A stretch of DNA of 48,580 nucleotides from a virus. How positions within the stretch are numbered: the stretch's first letter is position 1; each line of letters begins with the position of its first letter. Of the stretch, positions 21,358 through 28,400 are shown in pieces. The translations under genes and the position numbers were made by a program. Under the pieces are notes generated by a model that was not told the origin of the DNA, did not search any database, and saw only the letters and a list, made by a program, of their open reading frames with translations. The stretch is taken from IMG/VR virus record IMGVR_UViG_3300032288_002578, positions 1-48,580 of that record; one strand, written 5' to 3'.

Positions 21358-21695
21358 CAGAACCCACTCACGCTGTCGCTTATGAACCTGTATGCTTTGT
21401 CGGCAAACACATCTGGGCTATCTTTGAATAGAACCTGATTACCTGTATCGTAAGATTCTGTCTCCAAGATTCCAGTCAAGACTGCGACCCTAGCGAGTGC
21501 CAAAGATAAAGTAGCGAAATACTCGTTCCACTCATTTACCACATTGTCTACGCACTTCACCCTGAACACAAACTCACCAGTTGAGTTTTGGAAAGTGTCA
21601 ATAGTGATGGTGCTGTATTCACCTAAGTCAAACACAAGTGGCTTAGAAAGCATTTGTAGTCTGCTTGGTTCAGTATGTATTCCTAGATTTTCCAT
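21357..21695 (-). CDS. Hypothetical protein (112 aa)
   Basis: AAAGGAG precedes ATG 21695. Beta-rich middle (STITIDTFQNSTGEFVFRVK) and helical C-terminus. First of three coupled genes with the WGR-like and DUF4241-like proteins. Not recognised. Confidence 0.6.
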   Translation of the reverse strand: MENLGIHTEPSRLQMLSKPLVFDLGEYSTITIDTFQNSTGEFVFRVKCVDNVVNEWNEYFATLSLALARVAVLTGILETESYDTGNQVLFKDSPDVFADKAYRFISDSVSGF

Positions 21696-21718
21696 TTTGT
21701 CTCCTTTCAGACAATTTC

Positions 21719-21748
21719 AGTATAGCAACAAGGTCTGACATTACGCAA
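21719..21748 (-). promoter_or_regulatory. Promoter
   Basis: TTGCGT, 18-nt spacer starting AATGTCAG, TGC-TATACT, overlapping the end of the Api92-like gene. Confidence 0.7.
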
Positions 21749-22403
21749 CTATCGGAAATAGCACAGACAGGTCGTAATCAGCAGTTTCATCCCAGTCCAG
21801 ATTTCCATCTTTATCTAAGACACCACCTGCTTTGACATACATCTCTGAAGTAATTTCAACACAAGAATCGTTCAGTATGTCTCCCTTATCAACTTCAAAT
21901 GTTCCAATGAAGTTCATACCTTCTTCGTAATAGTGATTCACAACACGAACCCCATACTTCTCGGAAAGCGTGTGCCAGAACTGGCACGCTGGAGACCACG
22001 CAGTAGAGAATCCAACCTTGAACACGAACTCGTCTCCAGATGGCTCTATTCCAGTTAGCGTTAGTGATTCTTGGTTTATGTCCCACTTCGTTCCCCAATG
22101 GGCTAAGTGCCAGTCGTAAGAGTTCTGGTAATCGTAATCAAGGTCTCCCTTGATGGCGTGAGCAAACGATTCGTTTGATTCAGTCGTTCCACTTGTCTTG
22201 GGGTCAACCATCACATCAGGCATTGGCACTAGAGACTGAAACGAGAATAAGTTTGGGTGTTCTGTGAAAGAATCGTATGCCAACTTCTCTTTGTTCCAGT
22301 TGTAGTAATTCTTGTAAGTTCCTTCTTTGGCAGTAGCCAAGATTAGTTCAAGTGTCTCTTTGTCTCCATAGACTTCAACATCATTAGTTGCCCAGTTTGG
22401 CAT
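21741..22403 (-). CDS. Api92-like / DUF1281 ferredoxin-fold protein
   Basis: 220 residues starting MPNWATNDVEVYG, with SLVPMPDV, LAHWGTKWD, FSTAWSPACQFWHTLSEKYG and HYYEEGMNFIGTFE, the signature of the Api92/YubB family on phages and plasmids. The domain has a ferredoxin-like fold without an iron-sulphur cluster; biological role unknown. AAAGGAAC precedes ATG 22403. Confidence 0.85.
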   Translation of the reverse strand: MPNWATNDVEVYGDKETLELILATAKEGTYKNYYNWNKEKLAYDSFTEHPNLFSFQSLVPMPDVMVDPKTSGTTESNESFAHAIKGDLDYDYQNSYDWHLAHWGTKWDINQESLTLTGIEPSGDEFVFKVGFSTAWSPACQFWHTLSEKYGVRVVNHYYEEGMNFIGTFEVDKGDILNDSCVEITSEMYVKAGGVLDKDGNLDWDETADYDLSVLFPIVA

Positions 22404-22446
22404 TGGCAGTTCCTTTCGTTAGTTTGTTTATTTCTGCTACATAACT

Positions 22447-22475
22447 ATTGAAACACGAAATGCCATCTTTGTCAA
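22447..22475 (-). promoter_or_regulatory. Promoter, TTCAAT class
   Basis: TTGACA, 17-nt spacer, TTCAATAG. Confidence 0.7.
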
Positions 22476-22568
22476 GTTTATTTATAGCATTTCTTGAAAT
22501 TATTTTTTGAGTCTGCGTCAGGTTTGTAGCGTAAGCGTTATGTAATTCCAGGCGAAGGCTGGATACCT

Positions 22569-22594
22569 GGGTGGAAAAGTGCCTACCCCCTGGA
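22569..22594 (+). repeat. Intergenic element A, copy 14
   Basis: GGGTGGAAAAG, spacer, TACCCCCTGGA. Confidence 0.75.
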
Positions 22595-22610
22595 TTCCAG
22601 ATACGAATAA

Positions 22611-22634
22611 ACCCCAAGCGAACTTGGGGCTTTT
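22611..22634 (-). terminator. Terminator
   Basis: CCCCAAG/CTTGGGG hairpin with a CGAA loop, T-rich on both strands. Confidence 0.75.
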
Positions 22635-22650
22635 CGATTTGTGGTGATGG

Positions 22651-23079
22651 CTAATGAACGATTACTCTGTTCACGCTTTCGTAAGGTTCGCCACCTAACT
22701 CTTTCATCTCGACTTTGTAGGTTATTGGGAACACTTTGGAGAACGCATCTCGAACGCTTGCTGAAATGTCTGTCCAAGAATCAGAATCTCTATACAGCGT
22801 TGATGAATCTCCAGAATCAGGGTGGTAGTTTTGAATCGCATCAGGTTCGGTGTAATCACCAACTATCACAACTCTGTCTCCACACCAACGACCTGAAACA
22901 TCTGTTGCGGGCCAGTCTCCACCACCGCTTGCTGGTGAACTCATTACCAGCAGGTAGATGGCATCCGCTAGGCTCGCATCCGTTCCTGTGTGTTCATACT
23001 GCTTGCTGAACAACCCGATTCTGTGCGGGTCTACAACTTCCTGTTTATCTAGATTTACTAACTTGTGGTATTGACCCAT
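22651..23079 (-). CDS. Conserved actinophage protein (142 aa)
   Basis: MGQYHKLVNLDKQEVVDPHR and a central GRWCGDRVVIVGDY match a small protein family often seen in actinobacterial phages and plasmids. Mixed alpha/beta, no catalytic motif evident. GGAAGGA precedes ATG 23079. Confidence 0.7.
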   Translation of the reverse strand: MGQYHKLVNLDKQEVVDPHRIGLFSKQYEHTGTDASLADAIYLLVMSSPASGGGDWPATDVSGRWCGDRVVIVGDYTEPDAIQNYHPDSGDSSTLYRDSDSWTDISASVRDAFSKVFPITYKVEMKELGGEPYESVNRVIVH

Positions 23080-23132
23080 CCGTTATTCCTTCCGTCTCTA
23101 ATCACTTGCCGACTTTTATCGGCTACTCTTTT

Positions 23133-23161
23133 ATGGTATCGTATCGGCTCACTTTACGCAA
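23133..23161 (-). promoter_or_regulatory. Promoter
   Basis: TTGCGT, 17-nt spacer, TACCAT; the -35 lies in an ACGCAAGCCG word. Confidence 0.55.
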
Positions 23162-23176
23162 GCCGACACGAATCTT

Positions 23177-25105
23177 TTATCCGTTCCGCTTACCGATTTT
23201 CTCGACAGCACGAACTGCTGATTCACCAATTAGCGTGGCGATTTCACTTGCCGACTGCTCTGGTTTCAGGCAGACCAACTGGGCATCCGTTCCGTCAAGA
23301 TAAGAACGAGCAGAACTTCCGTTGTCGAATGTCAGCCACAGAACCGCAACTCCGTTCGAGTTGAACTTCTGAATCCACTCACGAACCTGCGGTCTAATGT
23401 CGTGGCGGTAATAACCATCTGACACCACAACCAACATTCTCGCACCAGAGCCATAGCAAAGGTTCAGCGAACCTTCAAGAGCCTGAAACGCTTGGACACA
23501 TTCTTCCGTTCCATCTGCTGCGGAGTAGACCTTCACTTCGTCAAGGTGCTGACCCGGCTTTAGCGTAGGGAACACAGAGTTTCCGTAGTAGACCATAGCG
23601 GTTCTCGCCTGAACTCTGCGACCTGATTCGGACAGAACCCAAGCGGTGCTTGCCATAGGATTCATAGCACCACCCATAGAACCAGAAATGTCCACAGCAA
23701 CGCCAATGGTCAGAGTTGGCTCGTCAGTCATTTTACGAATCCTACGAGACCAAGCATCAACTTGCTGATGGATTCCCTTCGACTTCAACGCCTGACCCTG
23801 AACTACTGAACGAGTGCGAAGTCTACCTGGGGGCAGAACGCTGTTCACTTCGATAACATCTCTCTCACGATACTTTGCTTTTTCCAATGCTTTAGCAACA
23901 CGCACAGCGGCAACTCTCTCGTCAGCAGATGGCTTTCGACTTTCGATTAGGCGAGAGTTTGTATCAGAGCCATCACCAGGACCACTTGTCTTGGCAAATA
24001 CTTTTTGGGCGACCTGCTGGTTCTTACCCTTCTCCTTGCTAACTTGCTCACGCTGTTTCGCATCTTCTGACCAATCGTCTTTTGTGATTTCATCATCAAG
24101 GTCAGACTGGTTTGAGATTTGAACATTGTCTCTAGCATCCTGAATCGCATCACGAATCATTTGCTCGATTGGCGATAAAGGTTTGGATTCTGATTTGCCA
24201 TCTTCTGATTCTGATTCTGATTCTGATTCTGAATCACCATCATCAGAACTTTCACTTGGAGATGGAGTGCCATCAGGAGATGGAGTGCCACCACCAATTG
24301 GAGATGGATAACCACAGATGATAGGGCCTTCAACATCTCCCTTCTCACCCTTCTCTTTAGAAGTCTCTGTAAGAATCTCTACCCACTTTTTAGCGAGTGG
24401 ATAAAGTTCGGTGGCATCATTGTGCTTGTCGTGTGCTTGGAACGCAATCCAAACTTCACGCAACTTTTCAATTACATCAGCACCTAAGATACCTTCAAGA
24501 ATCGGAACGACAGGTTCGACATCACTAGGTTCAAGAACACCAGCATCAACACGACCAAGAGTAAGGGCAGCAAGTAATCCAGCACCACGAACATTCGCAA
24601 CTTTGTCGAGTTGTTTGTCAAGGTCTGCCATCACAATTTCCATAGCACAGGCACGAAGTAGCACACGCTTATCAGGCATAGTGCGAACACCAAACGATTC
24701 GATTCGACCTTCTTCCAAATTGTGAAGTGCTGAAAATACTTCGCTGTTTTTTTCAACAGCATCATAAGCATCAAGCAAAGACCAACGAGTGAATCGTGCG
24801 TGTAGTGATTCGTGGAAAATAGCACCAGCACCCTTAGCGTATTCGAGTTGAGTTCTGCGTTTAGTAATGTCTCCAATGTCTACTGGTAGTGCGTTGTCAA
24901 AAGCAATCTTGGTGTTGATTTCAATCTCGGCAGTAGCAGGGTTGAATAGAGCAGGGGCAGGGGCAGAAGTTGTCTCTGACAAGTTCACAACTAGGTCTGT
25001 TCGGAACGACCAGTCATTGACTAACTGACCTACCTTAGCACCTAGACCCAGCCACTCGTGGGGGGTTGGATTCGCTTTAGGAATCGTAGTTGAAAAGTGA
25101 GCCAT
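23177..25105 (-). CDS. VWA protein with HExxH, CobT-like partner of AAA+ ATPase
   Basis: 642 residues. HESLH at 98-102 within AGAIFHESLHARF is a metal-binding HExxH motif. Residues 270-310 are Pro/Ser then Ser-Glu repeats, a flexible linker. A VWA domain (about 463-640) has the MIDAS motif DISGS (471-475). This order matches CobT and related VWA partners of MoxR/CobS AAA+ ATPases, which remodel a client or insert metal. The AAA+ gene lies just upstream in the same orientation. No cobalamin pathway is present, so the client is likely another protein. Such pairs occur in large phages with unknown purpose. Confidence 0.85.
   Translation of the reverse strand: MAHFSTTIPKANPTPHEWLGLGAKVGQLVNDWSFRTDLVVNLSETTSAPAPALFNPATAEIEINTKIAFDNALPVDIGDITKRRTQLEYAKGAGAIFHESLHARFTRWSLLDAYDAVEKNSEVFSALHNLEEGRIESFGVRTMPDKRVLLRACAMEIVMADLDKQLDKVANVRGAGLLAALTLGRVDAGVLEPSDVEPVVPILEGILGADVIEKLREVWIAFQAHDKHNDATELYPLAKKWVEILTETSKEKGEKGDVEGPIICGYPSPIGGGTPSPDGTPSPSESSDDGDSESESESESEDGKSESKPLSPIEQMIRDAIQDARDNVQISNQSDLDDEITKDDWSEDAKQREQVSKEKGKNQQVAQKVFAKTSGPGDGSDTNSRLIESRKPSADERVAAVRVAKALEKAKYRERDVIEVNSVLPPGRLRTRSVVQGQALKSKGIHQQVDAWSRRIRKMTDEPTLTIGVAVDISGSMGGAMNPMASTAWVLSESGRRVQARTAMVYYGNSVFPTLKPGQHLDEVKVYSAADGTEECVQAFQALEGSLNLCYGSGARMLVVVSDGYYRHDIRPQVREWIQKFNSNGVAVLWLTFDNGSSARSYLDGTDAQLVCLKPEQSASEIATLIGESAVRAVEKIGKRNG
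24205..24234 (-). repeat. Five-unit 6-bp tandem repeat in VWA gene
   Basis: TCTGAT repeated four times plus TCTGAA on the + strand encodes the Ser-Glu run of the linker. Such a repeat can change length by slippage without a frameshift. Confidence 0.85.
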
Positions 25106-25144
25106 CTGGCATCACATCCTTTCTGAAAAAATCATTACATAATT

Positions 25145-25173
25145 ATTGAACCACACTATTTGGTTTTTGTCAA
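25145..25173 (-). promoter_or_regulatory. Promoter, TTCAAT class
   Basis: TTGACA, 17-nt spacer, TTCAATAA, between the AAA+ and VWA genes. Confidence 0.75.
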
Positions 25174-25179
25174 GTATTT

Positions 25180-25214
25180 CGGGGGAGTGGGGAATCGAGT
25201 TCAACCCACCCCCC
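25180..25214 (-). repeat. Intergenic element A, copy 15 (divergent)
   Basis: GGGGGAGTGG, spacer, TTCAACCCACCCCCCC. The two halves are recognisable but TTCCA is lost; the least certain copy. Confidence 0.4.
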
Positions 25215-25220
25215 CTTTTA

Positions 25221-25261
25221 GCCAGAATCTGATTTTGGGGAAGGAAGGACTAGATTCTGGC
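25221..25261 (-). terminator. Hairpin at end of AAA+ gene
   Basis: GCCAGAATCT/AGATTCTGGC, a 10-bp perfect stem overlapping the stop codon. It probably ends or attenuates the AAA+ transcript before the VWA promoter. Confidence 0.65.
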
Positions 25262-26251
25262 TGGCTCTACGACTTCGCCAAAGGTTTTGGAGAATACTTC
25301 CGCAACCACAGGTCTGTCGAGTTCAGGTGCTGATGCGATTAGATTTGAAATCGCCCAAGATGTTCCGAAGTTTTCGGCAAGCAACTTGAAGGTCAGCACT
25401 TCACGCATTTGTGGAGACCACGAAACTTCGCCTGACAAATAACGCTTGGCAAGGTTTTGGCTCGCAGTAATCACAGGCATTGGCACACCCAACTTCTTGG
25501 CGATTGTCCAGTCAGTTAGCATCTCTGCCTGAACGCCAAAGCGTGAAAGCAGGGCCTCTGACAAACGAACACCAGGAGCATTAGGGTTAGTAGCGGCGAC
25601 CACATAGAAACCATCTTGAACTTGGACAACGCCACGCTCCGGGTTTTGAGTGATTCGCAACTCGTTTCGACCATCCATCAGACCATAGACCAGCGATAGA
25701 ACTTTAGGGTCAATCAAACCAATCTCGTCAATGAACAAGACTTTACCTTGCTCGATTGCTTGGACTAGAGGACCATCAACCCAGTCGAATCCGCCACTTG
25801 GAGTTTGGACATAGCCACCAACAAAGTCAGCAACTTCTGTATCTCCAGTTCCAATGATGGTAATCAGGTCAGCACCAAAGGCGGCTTCAAGCAACGCAGT
25901 CTTACCAGTTCCTGGAGGACCATAAACAAGCGTGTATTGCTTGATGTCTCGTGCTTTACGCAAGGTTGGAATGTCAGCGTGTTCACCCCACGAACGACTT
26001 GTATAAGTCTCGCCATTAGGTCGAACATAAACATTCTCACCAGTCATTGGTTCGGCACTCACGACACCACGCACCTTTTTAGTAGTAGTAGCACCATCTC
26101 GAACTCTGATAACAGCACGACCAGAATCTTCGTGATAGAACTTTGTTAGTTTGTCTCCATAGGTGTCGTTCACAAACTGACCAAACACGCCACGAATGGC
26201 ATCTGGTAAATCAGGACTGAACCCTTGAGTTGTTTCGGTAATTGTATTCAT
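25250..26251 (-). CDS. AAA+ ATPase, MoxR/CobS type
   Basis: 333 residues. Walker A GPPGTGKT (111-118), Walker B VLFIDEIG (171-178), sensor 1 in VVAATNPN, and an LSRFG segment near the arginine-finger position. Domain order and length fit MoxR/CobS ATPases, which form rings and act with a VWA protein. The downstream VWA-HExxH gene is the obvious partner. AAGGAG precedes ATG 26251. Confidence 0.9.
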   Translation of the reverse strand: MNTITETTQGFSPDLPDAIRGVFGQFVNDTYGDKLTKFYHEDSGRAVIRVRDGATTTKKVRGVVSAEPMTGENVYVRPNGETYTSRSWGEHADIPTLRKARDIKQYTLVYGPPGTGKTALLEAAFGADLITIIGTGDTEVADFVGGYVQTPSGGFDWVDGPLVQAIEQGKVLFIDEIGLIDPKVLSLVYGLMDGRNELRITQNPERGVVQVQDGFYVVAATNPNAPGVRLSEALLSRFGVQAEMLTDWTIAKKLGVPMPVITASQNLAKRYLSGEVSWSPQMREVLTFKLLAENFGTSWAISNLIASAPELDRPVVAEVFSKTFGEVVEPARI

Positions 26252-26267
26252 TATTTTAGTCTCCTTC

Positions 26268-26756
26268 CTAGACTGCTACTTCTGCGTTGAATGGTTCTTC
26301 ACTCCAACCTAACGCTTTACGACTTCTCTCGATTCGGCGATAAAGTTGATTTGGAGTTTTACTTTGTTGGATGGCAGATAAATCTTCATAAGAGAATTCA
26401 ACTACCAGTGGTTTTTCATAGAGTGTCCAACCTTGTCCAACTAAGTTTCGGAAACTTCCGTTGAGTTTGGCAAACACTTCTGCCACATAATTTTCGACAC
26501 CAATTTCAATTGGATTCTTTTCGAACTCTCCATAAGCATCTCTACTAGGTGCTGAAACATTTAGGCGTTCAACCTGCCAGTTTCGGCGTGGATGCCAAAT
26601 AGAGATTCTCCTACGAATGTAGGCAGGGTTCACAACTTCATTCTCCAAAGAGATTGAGTGTGGAGTTAGAATCACCTGAAAGGTGTATTGGTCTTTTCGA
26701 AACTCTAGGTAAAGGGCTTTACCCACAGCATCTTTTTTGGTTTTCGCAGTTGTCAT
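26268..26756 (-). CDS. Hypothetical protein upstream of the AAA+/VWA pair (162 aa)
   Basis: Beta-rich with a basic patch (YIRRRISIWHPRRNWQVERL) and a helical C-terminus. Sixteen bases separate it from the AAA+ gene, and they probably share the promoter at 26796-26824, so it may be a client or adaptor of the ATPase system. GGAAGGAC precedes ATG 26756. Confidence 0.65.
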   Translation of the reverse strand: MTTAKTKKDAVGKALYLEFRKDQYTFQVILTPHSISLENEVVNPAYIRRRISIWHPRRNWQVERLNVSAPSRDAYGEFEKNPIEIGVENYVAEVFAKLNGSFRNLVGQGWTLYEKPLVVEFSYEDLSAIQQSKTPNQLYRRIERSRKALGWSEEPFNAEVAV

Positions 26757-26795
26757 TTTTTGTCCTTCCGTTCTGCGTTTTTTTCTTACATTCTT

Positions 26796-26824
26796 ATTGA
26801 ACCATAGATTCTACTCTATGTCAA
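26796..26824 (-). promoter_or_regulatory. Promoter, TTCAAT class
   Basis: TTGACA, 17-nt spacer ending ATCTATGG, TTCAATAA; near-identical to the 20,237 promoter. Confidence 0.75.
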
Positions 26825-27095
26825 GTCCATCCTGAATCTTTTTTTGGCGTGTCTCTGTTTCGATAACAAGGTCTTCTCGACAATCGCTACAAACCTTGAA
26901 CACCTTGTCTCTCCAGTTGCTAACGACTGTGTGAATGTGATTACCTTCAGGGCACAGGTCGCAAGGGTCTCTGTGTGGGTTGAACGCTTTTCCCAAATAG
27001 AACTGGTCATAGCAATCATCACACCAAGATTCAGTAAAGCCATCAAAGTATGCTGACTTGGTAGCGTAGGCATTAGAGCAATTATTACAGGTCAT
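26811..27095 (-). CDS. Multi-cysteine zinc protein (94 aa)
   Basis: Four cysteine pairs (CNNC, CDDC, CDLC, CSDC) suggest two zinc ribbons. GAAGGTG precedes ATG 27095, which overlaps the previous stop as TAATG. Confidence 0.65.
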   Translation of the reverse strand: MTCNNCSNAYATKSAYFDGFTESWCDDCYDQFYLGKAFNPHRDPCDLCPEGNHIHTVVSNWRDKVFKVCSDCREDLVIETETRQKKIQDGLDIE

Positions 27096-27331
27096 TAGTC
27101 AAGCACCTTCAGAATGATAAAGCCAACTTCTTCAATGAATTCTGTTTTGGCTCGCTCGAACTGCTCTTGGTTGTCGAAGTGGAAATACACTCGTTCGTCA
27201 TAGTAGAAGTCTTCATCAAAGACCACCTTGCCATCTCCAATGACGAGTATCACTTCTTCTGGGTCCCAACTAGGGTCTCCTTGAACCAATGCGTCTACAA
27301 AGGTCAGGTTGTCGTATGGGTTGTTTGTCAT
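27095..27331 (-). CDS. Hypothetical acidic protein (78 aa)
   Basis: Start MTNNPYDN at 27331 is preceded by GAAGGAG; an ATG 18 bases upstream lacks a site. Beta-rich and acidic (DGKVVFDEDFYYDERVYFHF). Confidence 0.6.
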   Translation of the reverse strand: MTNNPYDNLTFVDALVQGDPSWDPEEVILVIGDGKVVFDEDFYYDERVYFHFDNQEQFERAKTEFIEEVGFIILKVLD

Positions 27332-27355
27332 TTTGTCTCCTTCGTTCATACCCCC

Positions 27356-27384
27356 AGTATGCCAGAAAGCAGAACTCGTGTCAA
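27356..27384 (-). promoter_or_regulatory. Promoter
   Basis: TTGACA, 17-nt spacer, CATACT. Confidence 0.65.
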
Positions 27385-27416
27385 GTTCATTTATAGAAAT
27401 TATTTCAGGCGTGTCG

Positions 27417-27445
27417 CCCAGGGGGTGATACCTTTTCCACCCACC
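27417..27445 (-). repeat. Intergenic element A, copy 16
   Basis: CCCAGGGGG, spacer, CTTTTCCACCCACC; on the minus strand followed by GCGACACGCC, as at copy 13. Confidence 0.8.
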
Positions 27446-27664
27446 TTACAGAACTGGTTTCGCACACTCCAAGCAAACTATCCATTCAGATTCGTCATCA
27501 AGGGCGAGCAGGAAGGGAACAAACTTCTTCCCATCAGCGAGTTCGCCAACTGGTTCAAAGCAAGTCTCGCAACTTTCAAAGTCGCTAGTCTCTAGCCCAA
27601 TTTCATTTGCTAAACGCTGTTCTTCAGCGTTCTCTATAGTGTGGAGTTCAATGTGTCGCATCAT
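27446..27664 (-). CDS. Small CxxC protein (72 aa)
   Basis: CETC and CLEC pairs frame a beta hairpin, likely one zinc. Start MMRHIELH at 27664 or 27661; the longer frame to 27757 crosses the word-usage boundary and overlaps the next gene. No clear Shine-Dalgarno. Confidence 0.6.
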   Translation of the reverse strand: MMRHIELHTIENAEEQRLANEIGLETSDFESCETCFEPVGELADGKKFVPFLLALDDESEWIVCLECAKPVL

Positions 27665-27711
27665 AGTTTTATGATAAAACATCCCACAATGCGTGATTTG
27701 AGACTCCGCTG

Positions 27712-27957
27712 TTACGTTACAGAGTCTCCCTCTAGTCCGAACTCTTTCTTCCTCCACACACTGGGTGCGTGGTTCCTTTCGACGTCCGTTTGCACATCCG
27801 TTGACTCGTACACACGTATCACGCTGATGCAGGGGTCACCCGTCTCGAACTCGTTATCTTCGCTAGCCGATGTAGGCAAGCCGTCATGCGTGTAGCAAAC
27901 TGGCACGCCGACCCAACCGTTGCGATGTCCTATCGCAAGCCACTCGTCAAAATCCAT
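27712..27957 (-). CDS. Conserved actinophage protein (81 aa)
   Basis: MDFDEWLAIGHRNGWVGVPV and CYTHDGLP, then an acidic middle with GDPCISVIRVY, a small family I recognise from many actinophages. Function unknown. AAAGG precedes ATG 27957. It is the first gene on the ACGT-containing side of the boundary. Confidence 0.75.
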   Translation of the reverse strand: MDFDEWLAIGHRNGWVGVPVCYTHDGLPTSASEDNEFETGDPCISVIRVYESTDVQTDVERNHAPSVWRKKEFGLEGDSVT

Positions 27958-28400
27958 ATCCGTTAAACCTTTCTGGCTTTCTATCCCAAGCCGTCATTGA
28001 TTCCCACCCTACACCCAAGCCGTTGAATTTCGCAAGGCGGTTTGTGAGTCATCCGTCTATAACGCAAGCCGTTAAGTTACAGATGAGGTGCGGCTGAAGA
28101 GTTCTTTCTCTGCGGCTCGCCGTGCAGCAAACGAAGAAGACTCATCCGTCTGAAGAATTACATAACCGTTATGTTACAAATGCCCCGTATCCCTCGCCGT
28201 TCATCACTTCGAGTGGGAAGAAGTCAGACGCTTCGGGGTTTCTAACACAAGCCGTTATGTTTCAAATTGCGGGAGGGAGAAGCCGGGGTGGAAAAACCGC
28301 TGCCCCCTGGGAAACGGCTGAAAAAGAATTCTGCGGGACGGATTTATAACTTAGTGCTTATGCTACAGAAAGCCTTACACCGAAATGTCAGTGGTTCGTG
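27958..28400. other. Gene-poor 440-nt region with CGGCTTG repeats
   Basis: No supported ORF. On the minus strand CGGCTTG occurs as TTAACGGCTTGCG, TTCAACGGCTTGGG, ATGACGGCTTGGG and ATAACGGCTTGTG, and element A copy 17 lies here. Richer in CG dinucleotides than the 5-27 kb zone. Probably regulatory; no clear promoter seen. Confidence 0.4.
28285..28314 (+). repeat. Intergenic element A, copy 17
   Basis: GGGGTGGAAAAA, spacer, GCCCCCTGGGAAA. The last copy in the window and the only one outside the palindrome-poor arc. Confidence 0.75.

Larger units (their letters stand above)
410..27711. other. 27-kb arc lacking eight palindromic tetramers
   Basis: Reading this interval by eye I found no ACGT, CATG, TGCA, GTAC, GATC, AGCT, GCGC or CGCG. 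The first four appear again immediately outside (ACGT at 27,717, TGCA at 27,789, GTAC at 27,811, CATG at 27,881). Roughly 100 copies of each two-A/T two-G/C word would be expected in random sequence of this composition. The right edge lies between genes ending at 27,664 and 27,712. TCGA, CTAG, CCGG, GGCC and the AT-only palindromes remain. Confidence 0.75.

Noticed and set aside
26816-27073. An 85-residue frame in the same place as the multi-cysteine gene
   Set aside because: It lacks a ribosome site and the overlapping frame has ordered CxxC motifs and a coupled start.
5085-28314. A CRISPR array
   Set aside because: The repeats are 1-2 kb apart, occur in both orientations and have genes between them.
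5085-28314. Element A as a transcription terminator
   Set aside because: It lacks a long perfect stem and a T run, and separate clear terminators lie beside many copies.
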